Source: Novosphingobium sp. JCM 18896
GTDB taxonomy: Bacteria; Pseudomonadota; Alphaproteobacteria; Sphingomonadales; Sphingomonadaceae
Assembly (NCBI RefSeq): GCF_025938095.1
Contig: NZ_JAPCZF010000001.1
Location: forward strand, 434,001 to 498,000
Direction: 5' to 3'
Length of the DNA: 64,000 bases
Both the position numbers and the translations under genes were made by a program. Within the stretch, counting starts at the first letter, position 1; each line of letters starts with the position of its first letter. This document shows, in pieces, positions 8,082-17,027 of the stretch. The notes beneath the pieces were generated by a model, which ran no database searches, was not told the DNA's origin, and saw only the letters and a program-made list of their open reading frames with translations.

Positions 8082-8513
8082 TCAGGCGACGACTTCGGGC
8101 GGGGCGACCTCGCCGCTGGCGACCGCGGGATCCATCCACATCGTCTCCCAGATGTGCCCGTCGGGATCGGTGAAGGCGCGGCTGAACATGAAGCCGTGAT
8201 CCTGTACCGCGAAGACGTCGGGCTGGCCGCCGTTCTGCTCGGCGGCGGCGAGGAAGCCGTTGACCTCGTCCTTCGACTCGCAGCTGACGCACAGCATGAC
8301 TTCGCTGCTGTCGGTCGAGGGGATCGGGCGATCGGTGAAGGTCTTCCACTTGGCGTGGGTCAGCAGCATCACGAAGATCGTCTCGGACAGGACCATGCAG
8401 GCCGCGGTCTCGTCGGTGAAGTTCGGTTCGTTGGTTAAGCCGAGCGCCTCATAGAACGCCTTCGACCGGTCGAGATCGACCACGGGCAGGTTCACGAAAA
8501 TCATGCGGGCCAT
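8082..8513 (-). CDS. VOC family protein (first gene of the leftward operon)
   Basis: 143 residues: ARMIFVNLPVVDLDRSKAFYEALGL at the start and DPDGHIWETMWMDP at the end, typical of a small lactoylglutathione-lyase-like VOC protein that usually dimerises. A strong AGGAGGAG ribosome-binding site lies 7-14 bases before the ATG at 8513, which fixes the start and rules out the longer frame running to 8591. It is the promoter-proximal gene of the run that ends at 2052 and is divergent from the HxlR regulator, 80 bp apart. Confidence 0.88.
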   Translation of the reverse strand: MARMIFVNLPVVDLDRSKAFYEALGLTNEPNFTDETAACMVLSETIFVMLLTHAKWKTFTDRPIPSTDSSEVMLCVSCESKDEVNGFLAAAEQNGGQPDVFAVQDHGFMFSRAFTDPDGHIWETMWMDPAVASGEVAPPEVVA

Positions 8514-8577
8514 TGGGTCTCTCCTCCTGGGTGCAGCACGCGCTGCGAATCGCTCTTGCTTTGTGATGGTCGTGTGA

Positions 8578-8613
8578 GTTACTAAAAGCAACCATGGAGT
8601 TACAAAAAGAAAC
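8578..8613. promoter_or_regulatory. Candidate HxlR operator: two imperfect dyads 21 bp apart
   Basis: Two similar imperfect inverted repeats are present: GTTAC-TAAAA-GCAAC at 8578-8592 and GTTAC-AAAAA-GAAAC at 8599-8613. Their starts are 21 bp apart, about two helical turns, and they straddle the HxlR start codon at 8594 in the divergent region. HxlR-family proteins commonly bind short dyads of this sort near their own gene. No convincing -35/-10 pair was assigned. This is a pattern-based proposal. Confidence 0.4.
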
Positions 8614-9283
8614 CAAGGCGAGCGAGCGGCACGGCAAATGGTACGATGACGCCTGCGGCATGGCTTTCGCGCTCGAACTGGTGGGCGAGCGCTGGTCGCT
8701 GCTGATCGTGCGCGAGCTTATGTTCGGAGGAAGGCGGTTTTCGGACTTGCGGGCCGGGATGCCCGGAATCAGCGCCAAGGTGCTGACCGAGCGGCTGGAA
8801 TCGATGGAGCGCGCGAAGATCGTCCAGCGCCGCCGGCTGACCACGCCCGTCGCGGTCCAACTCTACGAACTCACGCCCTGGGGCTATCAGGCCGAGGAGG
8901 CGATGCTGGCGCTGTGCAAGTGGGCGGTGAAGTCACCGCATCACGATCCCAACCTGTGGCTGTCGCCGGCCTCGCTGATGCTGTCGATGCGCGTGATGTT
9001 CGTCGCGGCGCGGGCCGAAGGCGTCGCCACGCGCGGCATGATCCGCGTCGGCAACGACAGCTTCGTCGTCGAGGTGGCCGATGGCCGGTTCCACGTTGCG
9101 CGCGGAGAGGCGGAGGTGCCCGAATTCGTCTTCGAGACGCCTCTCGCCACGCCGATCATCTTCACCGCTTACGGCAAGATCCCGGTCGAGGATCTGGCCG
9201 CGACGGGCCTGACCGTCAGCGGCGACCGCGCCGCGGCGCAGCGCTTCCTCGACTGCTTCCAGCTGCCCGAGAAGGTCTATTGA
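8594..9283 (+). CDS. HxlR-family transcriptional regulator with C-terminal sterol-carrier-like domain
   Basis: 229 residues. Residues 15-110 are the winged helix: KWYDDACGMAFALELVGERWSLLIVRELMFGGRRFSDLRAGMPGISAKVLTERL and so on (shown only as landmarks: WYDDAC, GERWSLLI, GGRRFSDL, ISAKVL). Cys21 sits at the conserved N-terminal Cys that senses electrophiles or oxidants in YodB/HypR-type members. Residues about 125-229 resemble an SCP2-like ligand domain. The gene is divergent from the GST/VOC operon, so it is the likely regulator of it. No Shine-Dalgarno is visible before the ATG, so the mRNA may be leaderless. Confidence 0.9.
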   Translation: MELQKETKASERHGKWYDDACGMAFALELVGERWSLLIVRELMFGGRRFSDLRAGMPGISAKVLTERLESMERAKIVQRRRLTTPVAVQLYELTPWGYQAEEAMLALCKWAVKSPHHDPNLWLSPASLMLSMRVMFVAARAEGVATRGMIRVGNDSFVVEVADGRFHVARGEAEVPEFVFETPLATPIIFTAYGKIPVEDLAATGLTVSGDRAAAQRFLDCFQLPEKVY

Positions 9284-9305
9284 GTCGGCGGTAGGGGAAA
9301 AGGGC

Positions 9306-9938
9306 TCAGCCCGCTTTCGCGGGCCGGTAGGCTTCCATCTCCGCCACGACCTGCCAGGCCGGCCGCTCGCAGACGCGCGCGTACCAGGCCACGGTCTTCG
9401 GCTGGCTCGGCGTGATGCCGACATAGGCGAGAGTGCGGAACATCGAGGCGACCGAAATGTCGGCCAGGGTGAAGTCCTCGCCCAGCAGCCAGCCGCTCTC
9501 GGGCACCACGCTCTCGACGTAGTCGAGGCTGCGCGGCAGTTCGCGTTCGCCTTCGAGCGCGATGTCCTCGTTGCCGGGGATCTTGAGGAATTTGGGCGCG
9601 ACCACGCGATTGAACATGATCTTGAGGCCCGAGGCGCAGAAGATCGTGTCGGTGAATTCGTCGAACCACATCGCCCGGCCGCGCATCCGCGGATCGGCGG
9701 GCAGCATCGGTTTCTCGGGGTACTGGGCCTCGATGTAGGTGACGATCGCGGTCGAATCCGCCAGGCGATAGTCGTCGTCGATGAAGGCCGGGATCTTGCC
9801 GAAGGGGCTGGCCAGGCGAAATTCGGCGTCTTCGCTGCCGGGACTCAGGAGCTTGAGGTTCCAGGGCAGGCCCTTTTCCTCGAGCACCAGCGCCACCTTG
9901 CGCACGTAGGGAGAGGGGAGACCGCCGAAAACCTGCAT
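9306..9938 (-). CDS. Glutathione S-transferase family protein
   Basis: 210 residues from the ATG at 9938 (a GTG at 9947 would add three residues). N-terminal domain MQVFGGLPSPYVRKVALVLEEKG with SPY at the active site, then SPFGKIPAFIDDDYRLADSTAIVTYIEAQYP (cis-Pro and D-S glutathione site). The helical domain has FTLADISVASMFRTL. It is transcribed leftward, convergent with the HxlR gene (22 bp), so it is not in the main operon but belongs to the same GST-rich island. It is divergent from cobS. Confidence 0.88.
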   Translation of the reverse strand: MQVFGGLPSPYVRKVALVLEEKGLPWNLKLLSPGSEDAEFRLASPFGKIPAFIDDDYRLADSTAIVTYIEAQYPEKPMLPADPRMRGRAMWFDEFTDTIFCASGLKIMFNRVVAPKFLKIPGNEDIALEGERELPRSLDYVESVVPESGWLLGEDFTLADISVASMFRTLAYVGITPSQPKTVAWYARVCERPAWQVVAEMEAYRPAKAG

Positions 9939-10015
9939 CGAAACCACCCGAACAACTGCAATTGCCGGGAAAGCTTATTGCAGCTCCGCGCGGGCGCGTA
10001 TAGGCGTTCGCCGCG

Positions 10016-10990
10016 ATGACTGACACTTCCACCAGCACCACCCGTCTGCCCGCGCCCGACACCGAAGTGAGCGTGCGCGAGGTTTTCGGCATCGACATCG
10101 ACATGACCGTGCCGGCTTTTTCCGAAGCCGACGAGCGCGTGCCCGACCTCGACGACAGCTACGTGTTCGATCCGGACACCACGCTGGCGATCCTCGCGGG
10201 CTTCGCCTTCAACCGCCGCGTCATGGTCCAGGGCTATCACGGCACGGGCAAGTCGACGCACATCGAGCAGGTGGCAGCAAGGCTCAAGTGGCCCTGCATC
10301 CGCATCAACCTCGACGCGCACATCAGCCGTATCGACCTGATCGGCCGCGACGCGATCGTGCTGCGTGACGGCCTCCAGGTCACCGAATTCCGCGAAGGCC
10401 TTTTGCCCTGGGCGCTGCAGACGCCGACCGCGCTGGTCTTCGACGAATACGACGCGGGCCGTCCCGACGTGATGTTCGTGATCCAGCGCATTCTGGAGAC
10501 CGAGGGCAAGCTGACCCTGCTCGACCAGAACCGCGTGATCCGCCCGAACCAGTTCTTCCGCCTGTTCGCGACGGCCAACACCGTCGGCCTCGGCGACACG
10601 AGCGGCCTCTATCACGGCACCCAGGCGATCAACCAGGGCCAGATGGACCGCTGGAACATCGTCGTCGGGCTCAACTACCTGCCGCAGGCGGTCGAGACCG
10701 AGATCGTCGGAAAGAAGGCGACGGGCATTCCCGAGAAGCAGATCGCCGACATGGTCAAGGTCGCCGACCTGACCCGCCAGGGCTTCATCAACGGCGACAT
10801 CTCGACCGTGATGAGCCCGCGTACGGTCATCACCTGGGCGCAGAACACCGCGATCTTCAAGGATCCGGGCTTCGCCTTCCGCCTGTCTTTCCTCAACAAG
10901 TGCGACGAGACCGAGCGGATGCTGGTGGCCGAATACTACCAGCGAGTGTTCGGCACCGACCTGCCCGAGAGCGTGGTGGCGAAGGCTTGA
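10016..10990 (+). CDS. cobS: Cobaltochelatase subunit CobS (MoxR-type AAA+ ATPase)
   Basis: 324 residues, the usual CobS length. It contains [16 protein letters not shown] at the N-terminus, Walker [10 protein letters not shown], Walker [17 protein letters not shown], and the sensor 1 region [22 protein letters not shown]. With CobT it forms the ATPase ring that drives cobalt insertion by CobN in aerobic cobalamin synthesis. CobT, normally close by, is not downstream: the next gene is a leftward GGDEF-EAL gene after a repeat. In sphingomonads cobS and cobT are often retained without the full pathway, so the client may differ. That last point is from general knowledge, not from this sequence. 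Confidence 0.95.
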   Translation: MTDTSTSTTRLPAPDTEVSVREVFGIDIDMTVPAFSEADERVPDLDDSYVFDPDTTLAILAGFAFNRRVMVQGYHGTGKSTHIEQVAARLKWPCIRINLDAHISRIDLIGRDAIVLRDGLQVTEFREGLLPWALQTPTALVFDEYDAGRPDVMFVIQRILETEGKLTLLDQNRVIRPNQFFRLFATANTVGLGDTSGLYHGTQAINQGQMDRWNIVVGLNYLPQAVETEIVGKKATGIPEKQIADMVKVADLTRQGFINGDISTVMSPRTVITWAQNTAIFKDPGFAFRLSFLNKCDETERMLVAEYYQRVFGTDLPESVVAKA

Positions 10991-10997
10991 GCTTCCG

Positions 10998-11158
10998 CCA
11001 CCCTCATCCAAGCTTCGCTAGCCGCTGACGCGGCAAGCTGCGCTATCCTTCTCCCGCCAGCGGGAGAAGGTGGTGCTACCAAACCCCTCTCCCGCTGGCG
11101 GGAGAGGCAGCGAGACTTGGTGAGCCCTAGGCGAACCTAGTCGCAGCGGTGAGGGTGG
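10998..11158. repeat. Family E palindromic intergenic repeat pair
   Basis: An outer inverted repeat (CCACCCTCATCC at 10998 and GGTGAGGGTGG at 11148) encloses two palindromes: CCTTCTCCCGCCAGCGGGAG.. at 11047-11070 and CCTCTCCCGCTGGCGGGAGA.. at 11086-11107. This is a REP-like unit between the convergent cobS and GGDEF-EAL genes and could act as a bidirectional terminator. No ORF is seen in it. Confidence 0.8.
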
Positions 11159-11162
11159 TGCC

Positions 11163-13481
11163 TCACTCGTTCACCGCTCGCTTCTGACCCGGCTTGAACT
11201 CGAGCTCGCCCGCCGGCACCGCGCGGCTGTAGAGGAAGCCCTGGGCCTGGTCGCAGCCGTCCTTGCGCAGTTTCTCGAGCTGTTCGCCGAACTCGACGCC
11301 TTCGGCCGTCGTCGTCATCTTGAGCTCGTTGGCGAGGCTGATCACCGAACGGACGATCGCCTGGCAGTCCTCGCGCTCGGCCAGTTCCGAGACGAAGCAG
11401 CGGTCGATCTTGATCTTGTCGAAGGGGAAGCTGCGCAGGTAGTTCAGCGACGAATAGCCCGTGCCGAAATCGTCGAGCGCGATCTTCACGCCGAGGGCGC
11501 GGATCTTGTGCAGCGTGGCCAGGACTTCCTCCGATTCCTGCATCAGCAGGTTCTCGGTGATCTCCAGCTCGAGCCGGTTCGGGGTGACGCCGCTCTGCGC
11601 CAGGGCGCTGACCACGACCGACAGCAGGTTGCCGTCCTTCATCTGCGCGGGCGACATGTTGACCGCGACGGTCAGGTCCTCGGGCCAGCCCGCGGCTTCG
11701 GCGAGCGCGGTGCGGATCACCCATTCGCCGATCTCGACGATGACGCCGGTCTCCTCGGCGATCGGGATGAACACGTCGGGCGATACCGTCCCGCGCGTCG
11801 CGTGGTTCCAGCGCAGCAGCGCCTCGTAGCCGGCGGTGACGCCGCGGTTGATGTCGAGCAGCGGCTGGTAGTGCAGCTCGAGCTCGCCGCGCACTATCGC
11901 GGCGCGCAGATCGAGCTCGAGCGCGCGGCGCTCCTGCATCTGCACCTGCATGTCGGGGTCGAACACCGAAATGCCGCGGCGGCCGCGCGACTTGGCGTTG
12001 TACATCGCGAGGTCGGCGGCGCGCAGCAGTTCGTCGCCCGTCTGGCCGTCGGTGGGGGCGAAGGCCGCGCCGATCGAGGCGCCGATCGGCATGATCTGGC
12101 CGTCGATCTCGATCGCGTTGCCGACCGCGCCGAGCACGCGCTCGGCGATCGCCAGGCCCGCGGCGGGCGAATCGAGATCGGTCATCAGGATGACGAATTC
12201 GTCGCCGCCGAGCCGCGCGATCATGTCGCGCGGACGCACGACCTCTTCGAGCCGGCGCGAGATCTCGACGAGCACCTTGTCGCCGACGGCATGGCCGTGG
12301 CCGTCGTTGATCGCCTTGAAGTGATCGAGGTCGACGTAGAGCAGGCCGATCGAGCCATCGAGCGCGGTGCGGTGGAAGGCGCGGTCGAGCGTGGCGTTGA
12401 ACAAGGTGCGGTTGGGCAGCTGGGTCAGCACGTCGTAGTGCGCCATGAAGGCGACCTTGGCCTCGGCGCGCTTGGCCACGGTGATGTCGGCGATGAAGCC
12501 GCGCCAGCCGATCGTCTGGCCTTCGCGCAGGATCGGGCGGCCGTTGAGCGACCACCAGTGCTCGACGCCGTCGACGCGGATCGGCACGACGACGTTGCGG
12601 AAGGCGCGGCCCTCGTCGAACAGCGCGCGCAGGTCGGCGGCCTCGGGCACGTCGCCGAGCAGTTCGATCAGCGACAGGCCTTCGAGCTCCTCGGGTTTGC
12701 GGCCGCAGGCATCGGCGAAACGCTGCGAGGGGTGCCAGATCTGGAACTTCGAGCCGATCTCGTAGAGCCAGTCGCTGCCCTCGTCGTCGTACTGGTTGAG
12801 CAGTAGCTGGATGGTCTCGTTCGACTGGCTGAGCCGCCGCGTGCGGATGCGGCGCGTCGCGAACATGTAGTAGAGGTTGTAGAGCGACCAGTGCATGAAG
12901 CAGGTCATCACCCAGACCGTGACGGCCACTGCCGCGCCGTCCCAGCCGGTCCGCGACAGCAGGCCGACGCTGACCGCGGCGGCGCCGCTGGCGCTGGCGG
13001 CCAGGCCGAGATGCGGCACCGACATGGCGGAAATGCCGTCGATCACCATCATCGCCACGCCCAGCGCGATCAGGCCGTCCATGCTGGCTTCGGGGGCGAT
13101 CAGCAGCGCGGCGAGCAGGGCGCAGGCCCACCAGGCGGCGCGCAGCCGGATGACGCTGACGCGGTACTTGAGCGCGCGCTTCTCGTCGAATTCGCGGCGG
13201 GCTTCCTTGTGGCGGACCGACCGCTGCATGGCCATGACCGCGCACCAGCCGAGCATGGTCAGCAGGGTGAACACCGGATTGGTGCGGGGGCCGACGAGCA
13301 GCAGCAGGAGCGCGAGCCGGACGGTTTCGAGCAGCGACAGCGGGAAGGCGCGCAGATAGTCGGCGCGGCAGCGGGCGAACCAGTTCTCCTCGTGCGCCTC
13401 GACGTGGTGACGCGTCAGGGCCAGCAGGCTCAGCGGCGTCTCGACGATCAGCTTGTGCCCTGGCGGAGAAGAAACGACCAT
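11163..13481 (-). CDS. Membrane-bound PAS-GGDEF-EAL protein (c-di-GMP turnover)
   Basis: 772 residues. An N-terminal region with several membrane helices (about 45-75, 110-195) precedes a PAS domain (about 235-345), a GGDEF domain (about 350-505) and an EAL domain (about 525-760). The diguanylate cyclase site RLGGDEFVIL is intact. The phosphodiesterase site is also intact: YEALLRW, the Asn in VAVNMSP, the ExT in LELEITENLL, DDFGTGYSSL, and a downstream KIDRCFV. Either or both activities are therefore possible. The gene stands alone, convergent with cobS and separated from truA by about 100 bp. It probably controls motility or biofilm in response to a cytosolic PAS signal. Confidence 0.93.
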   Translation of the reverse strand: MVVSSPPGHKLIVETPLSLLALTRHHVEAHEENWFARCRADYLRAFPLSLLETVRLALLLLLVGPRTNPVFTLLTMLGWCAVMAMQRSVRHKEARREFDEKRALKYRVSVIRLRAAWWACALLAALLIAPEASMDGLIALGVAMMVIDGISAMSVPHLGLAASASGAAAVSVGLLSRTGWDGAAVAVTVWVMTCFMHWSLYNLYYMFATRRIRTRRLSQSNETIQLLLNQYDDEGSDWLYEIGSKFQIWHPSQRFADACGRKPEELEGLSLIELLGDVPEAADLRALFDEGRAFRNVVVPIRVDGVEHWWSLNGRPILREGQTIGWRGFIADITVAKRAEAKVAFMAHYDVLTQLPNRTLFNATLDRAFHRTALDGSIGLLYVDLDHFKAINDGHGHAVGDKVLVEISRRLEEVVRPRDMIARLGGDEFVILMTDLDSPAAGLAIAERVLGAVGNAIEIDGQIMPIGASIGAAFAPTDGQTGDELLRAADLAMYNAKSRGRRGISVFDPDMQVQMQERRALELDLRAAIVRGELELHYQPLLDINRGVTAGYEALLRWNHATRGTVSPDVFIPIAEETGVIVEIGEWVIRTALAEAAGWPEDLTVAVNMSPAQMKDGNLLSVVVSALAQSGVTPNRLELEITENLLMQESEEVLATLHKIRALGVKIALDDFGTGYSSLNYLRSFPFDKIKIDRCFVSELAEREDCQAIVRSVISLANELKMTTTAEGVEFGEQLEKLRKDGCDQAQGFLYSRAVPAGELEFKPGQKRAVNE

Positions 13482-13585
13482 CCAGCAATGCCCCCAATGT
13501 TCCGGTCCGTTTCGTTGAACGGTCCGGTTTCCCTTATGTCTTTGAATTCGGGTGGGGCAGGTAAGCGAAGTTCCCTAGTATCTGG

Positions 13586-14374
13586 TTAAAGCACCTGTCC
13601 GGTGGGTAACTTCGCATTCATATCCGATGCATCTGTCGGATACTTGGCGCCGGTGAAGTAAAGACCATCGGCCGGCGCGTTGAGCCCGAGCGCCTTGCGA
13701 TCGCGCGCGGCGAGGACTTCGGCCATCCGGCTCTCGGGCCAGCGGCCGAGTCCGACGAGCGCCAGGCAGCCGACCATCGAGCGCACCTGGTGGTGGAGGT
13801 AGGACCGGGCTTCGGTCTCGACGATCACCTCCTCGCCCACTCGCTTCACGTCGAGCCGGTCGAGCGTCTTGAGCGGGCTCGCCGACTGGCAATGGGCTGA
13901 GCGGAACGTGGTGAAGTCGTGGAGCCCGATCAGCGCCTGGGCGGCGCGGTGCATCGCCGCCTCGTCGAGCGGGCCGCCGACCAGCCAGGCCTTGCCGCGA
14001 TCGAGCGTCAGCGGCGCGCGGCGGTTGACGATGCGATAGCGGTAGGACCGGCCCAGGCACGAGAAGCGCGCGTGCCAGTCGTCGGGCACGACCTCGCAGC
14101 CGATCACCGCGACCGGGGCCGGGCGCAGCCGTGCGTTGAGCGCTTCCTGCAGGCGGAACCGAGTGAGGTCCTTGGCGATGTCGACATGCGCGCGCATCGC
14201 CAGCGCGTGGACCCCCGCGTCGGTGCGGCCGGCGGCGTGCATGATGACGGTCTCGCCGGTCACCGCATGGGCGGCGTCCTCGACCGCCTGCTGCACCGAC
14301 GGCCCATGCGCCTGCCGCTGCAGCCCCATGAAGGGCCCGCCGTCGAATTCGAGGGTCAGCGCGAAACGCGTCAC
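13586..14374 (-). CDS. truA: tRNA pseudouridine(38-40) synthase TruA
   Basis: 262 residues. It contains [14 protein letters not shown] at the N-terminus, the catalytic loop [11 protein letters not shown] with Asp52, and [13 protein letters not shown] in the C-terminal half. TruA converts uridines 38-40 of the tRNA anticodon arm to pseudouridine. The start is GTG at 14374, overlapping the stop of fmt by four bases (GTGA), so it is translationally coupled in the conserved fmt-truA order. Confidence 0.97.
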   Translation of the reverse strand: MTRFALTLEFDGGPFMGLQRQAHGPSVQQAVEDAAHAVTGETVIMHAAGRTDAGVHALAMRAHVDIAKDLTRFRLQEALNARLRPAPVAVIGCEVVPDDWHARFSCLGRSYRYRIVNRRAPLTLDRGKAWLVGGPLDEAAMHRAAQALIGLHDFTTFRSAHCQSASPLKTLDRLDVKRVGEEVIVETEARSYLHHQVRSMVGCLALVGLGRWPESRMAEVLAARDRKALGLNAPADGLYFTGAKYPTDASDMNAKLPTGQVL

Positions 14375-15294
14375 TTTTGGCCGTGCTGCTTGAGTGAGGT
14401 TCCCGCCGGGATCGGCTTGCCGCGCAGCAGTTCGGCGACGTCCATCGCCGGCTTGCCCTGGCGCTGGATCCGTGTCGGCCGCAGCGCGCCCTGGCCGCAG
14501 GCGATCGTCAGCCGGTCGTCGATGACCGAGCCCGGCCAGCCGCCGCCGTCCGCGGGTTCGGCCGCCAGCACCTTGTAGCGCTCGCCCTCGAATTCGAAGA
14601 AGGCGCCGGGCACCGGCGCGAAGCCGCGGACCTGGCGCTCGACCTGGACCGCGGGCAGGCTGAAATCGAGCAGCGCCTCGGCCTTGTCGATCTTCTTGGC
14701 ATAGGTGACGCCGTCCTCGGGCTGCACCTCGGGCGGATAGGCGGCGAGGTCGGACAGCACCTGAACGACCAGCCGCCCGCCGATCTCGGCGAGCTCCTCG
14801 GTCAGCTGACCCGTGGTCTTGCGCTCGATCGGCGTGCGCTCGATCGCCAGCATCGGCCCGGTGTCGAGCCCGGCCTCCATCTGCATGATCGTCACGCCGG
14901 TCTCCTTGTCGCCGGCCAGCACCGCGCGGTGGATCGGCGCCGCGCCGCGCCAGCGCGGCAGCAGCGAGGCATGGATGTTGATGCAGCCGTGCCGGGGCGC
15001 GTCGAGCACGGCCTGCGGCAGGATCAGGCCATAGGCGGCGACCACGGCGACGTCGGCCGCGAGCGCGGCGAAGGCGGCCTGCTCCTCGGCGCCCTTGAGC
15101 GAGACCGGGTGGCGCACGGCAATGCCGCGCGCTTCGGCCTCGCGCTGGACGGGCGAGGGGGTCAGCTCCTTGCCGCGGCGGCCGCCGGGGCGCGGCGGCT
15201 GGCTATAGGCCGCGACGACCTCGTGCCCGGCCTCGGCCAGCGCGACCAGCGCGGGCACGGCGAAATCGGGGGTTCCCATGAAGATGACGCGCAT
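14371..15294 (-). CDS. fmt: Methionyl-tRNA formyltransferase
   Basis: 307 residues. It starts [19 protein letters not shown] and has the formyl-transfer signature [22 protein letters not shown] followed by [19 protein letters not shown]. The C-terminal OB-like domain with [17 protein letters not shown] closes the protein. It formylates initiator Met-tRNA with 10-formyl-THF, which makes it the functional partner of def (16097), located on the other side of recR here. It is the first gene of the fmt-truA pair and is divergent from recR. Confidence 0.97.
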   Translation of the reverse strand: MRVIFMGTPDFAVPALVALAEAGHEVVAAYSQPPRPGGRRGKELTPSPVQREAEARGIAVRHPVSLKGAEEQAAFAALAADVAVVAAYGLILPQAVLDAPRHGCINIHASLLPRWRGAAPIHRAVLAGDKETGVTIMQMEAGLDTGPMLAIERTPIERKTTGQLTEELAEIGGRLVVQVLSDLAAYPPEVQPEDGVTYAKKIDKAEALLDFSLPAVQVERQVRGFAPVPGAFFEFEGERYKVLAAEPADGGGWPGSVIDDRLTIACGQGALRPTRIQRQGKPAMDVAELLRGKPIPAGTSLKQHGQK

Positions 15295-15341
15295 ATGCGA
15301 AAGGCTTTCCCTATGAGCGCATGCGCCCTATCTGGGCGAGG

Positions 15342-15938
15342 ATGGCATCGCAAGAGATCGAGACCCTGACATCCGCCCTGTCGCGCCTGCCGGGGCTCGG
15401 ACCGCGCTCGGCCCGGCGCGCGGTGCTATGGCTGATCAAGCGGCGCGAAAGCTCGCTGGTCCAACTGCTCGACGCGCTCGCCGCGGTGCGCGAGACTCTG
15501 GTCGAGTGCCAGACCTGCGGCAATGTCGACACCAGCGATCCTTGCGCGATCTGCGCCGATCCGCGGCGTGACCAGCGCTCGCTCTGCGTGGTCGAGGACG
15601 TCGCCGATCTCTGGGCGCTCGACCGCGCACGGCTGTTCACCGGACGCTATCACGTCCTGGGCGGCCGGCTCTCGGCGCTCGACGGGGTGCGGCCCGAGGA
15701 CCTGACGATCGGCCGGCTGATCGACCGCGTCGCCCAGGGCGGCATCGACGAGGTGGTCCTGGCGATGAACGCTACGCTCGAAGGCCAGACCACCGCGCAC
15801 TACATCGCCGAACGGCTCGAGGCCTATCCGGTGCGCCTGACCCAGCTCGCGCACGGCCTGCCCGTGGGCGGCGAGCTCGACTATCTCGACGAGGGCACCT
15901 TGGCCCAGGCCCTGCGGGCGAGAAGGCCGGTGGGGTAG
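15342..15938 (+). CDS. recR: Recombination mediator RecR
   Basis: 198 residues from the ATG at 15342, exactly the typical RecR length; an in-frame ATG at 15321 would add seven residues. It contains the helix-hairpin-helix [19 protein letters not shown], a four-Cys zinc finger (CQTCGN...CAIC), and a Toprim domain starting [15 protein letters not shown]. RecR loads RecA at gaps together with RecF/RecO. It is divergent from fmt and followed by a D-family repeat and def. Confidence 0.96.
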   Translation: MASQEIETLTSALSRLPGLGPRSARRAVLWLIKRRESSLVQLLDALAAVRETLVECQTCGNVDTSDPCAICADPRRDQRSLCVVEDVADLWALDRARLFTGRYHVLGGRLSALDGVRPEDLTIGRLIDRVAQGGIDEVVLAMNATLEGQTTAHYIAERLEAYPVRLTQLAHGLPVGGELDYLDEGTLAQALRARRPVG

Positions 15939-15944
15939 CGCGAG

Positions 15945-16029
15945 CATCCTTCGACAAGCTCAGGATGAGCGGGGCTGGGTGCTTCCGGCTTTGAACAAAA
16001 CCCGCTCATGCTGAGCTTGTCGAAGCATC
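15945..16029. repeat. Family D inverted repeat (recR-def)
   Basis: CATCCTTCGACAAGCTCAGG at 15945 is mirrored by TGAGCTTGTCGAAGCATC ending at 16029, with GATGAGCGGG / CCCGCTCATG inner arms and a spacer of about 27 bp. The same unit occurs at 20806-20887 and 39994-40073. It is an intergenic palindromic repeat of REP type with no coding potential. Confidence 0.88.
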
Positions 16030-16096
16030 AGGCGCAGCGCTGCGAAGGCCCACGCGCCAGGTTGCGATTCTAACGCTTCGGCACTATCTGGCCCCC

Positions 16097-16666
16097 ATGG
16101 CCATCCGCGAAATCATCGAGATTCCCGACCCGCGTCTCAAGCAGGTCTCCGCCCCCGTCGAAAAGTTTGACGAGGAACTCAAGACGCTCGTCGCCGACAT
16201 GTTCGAGACGATGTACGACGCACCGGGCATCGGCCTCGCGGCGATCCAGGTCGGCGTGCCGCTGCGCGTGCTCGTCATCGACCTCCAGCCCGACGATCCC
16301 GATGCCGAGCCCGAGGTCTGCACCGCCCACGGCGGCCACGAGCACACGCACCAGCCGACCAAGAGGGAACCGCGGGTCTTCATCAACCCCGAAATCCTCG
16401 ATCCGTCGGAAGAAACCTCGATCTACAACGAAGGCTGCCTCTCGGTCCCCGAGATCTTCGCCGAAGTCGAACGCCCCGCACGTATCCGCGCGCGCTGGCA
16501 GGACATCGACGGCAAGGTCCACGAGGAAGAGATGGACGACCTCATGGCGACCTGTCTCCAGCACGAGATGGACCACCTCGAGGGCATCCTGTTCATCGAC
16601 CACCTCTCGCGCCTCAAGCGCCAGATGGCGGTGAAGAAGCTGGAAAAGCTGCGCCGCGCGGCTTGA
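16097..16666 (+). CDS. def: Peptide deformylase
   Basis: 189 residues. All three active-site motifs are present: GIGLAAIQVG (44-53), EGCLSVP (112-118, metal ligand Cys114) and HEMDHLEG (His156 and His160 ligands, Glu157 catalytic). It removes the formyl group from nascent proteins. Between LVIDL and PRVFINPEI there is an insertion of about 25 residues containing HGGHEHTH, which many deformylases lack; its His could bind metal. An incomplete D-family repeat lies upstream. Confidence 0.96.
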   Translation: MAIREIIEIPDPRLKQVSAPVEKFDEELKTLVADMFETMYDAPGIGLAAIQVGVPLRVLVIDLQPDDPDAEPEVCTAHGGHEHTHQPTKREPRVFINPEILDPSEETSIYNEGCLSVPEIFAEVERPARIRARWQDIDGKVHEEEMDDLMATCLQHEMDHLEGILFIDHLSRLKRQMAVKKLEKLRRAA

Positions 16667-16730
16667 GGCTGGGGGCTCTCCGGCCGGCGCTGCTCGCCAC
16701 TTAGATCCTGATCTCACGTAACCCCAATCC

Positions 16731-16835
16731 CGTCATCCCCGCGAAGGCGGGGATCCATCACCCCTGCCTGCCGATCGCGCGGCGATGCAGGACGAGCGCT
16801 TCGGAGATGGATCCCCGCCTTCGCGGGGATGACGG
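16731..16835. repeat. Family B inverted repeat (def-rmuC)
   Basis: CGTCATCCCCGCGAAGGCGG at 16731 is mirrored by the arm ending GCGGGGATGACGG at 16835, with a spacer of about 48 bp. The same family occurs at 23173, 19376 and 45246. Together with the C-family pair that follows, it fills the 361 bp gap between def and rmuC. I see no gene in that gap. Confidence 0.88.
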
Positions 16836-16867
16836 ATAAGGGGCGTTGCGCCTCTGCCCTCGACAAT

Positions 16868-16970
16868 CGTCGGCCCTGCGCAGACAGGGGCCCAACCAAG
16901 CTTTCGCGCCGACGCTACCGTGGCGATGGTGGATAAGTCGGTTGGGCCCCTGCCTGCGCAGGGGCGACGG
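16868..16970. repeat. Family C inverted repeat (def-rmuC)
   Basis: The right arm GGGCCCCTGCCTGCGCAGGG..CGACGG ends at 16970. The left arm at 16868-16897 is a slightly degenerate mirror image. The other copy is at 34294-34395. The pair lies within 35 bp of a B-family pair, so two repeat families are stacked here. Confidence 0.82.
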
Positions 16971-17027
16971 TTGTGTTGGCGGTGATGCTCGGTTAGGTTC
17001 CCATTTCGTTCCAGATGGGAAGATGCC

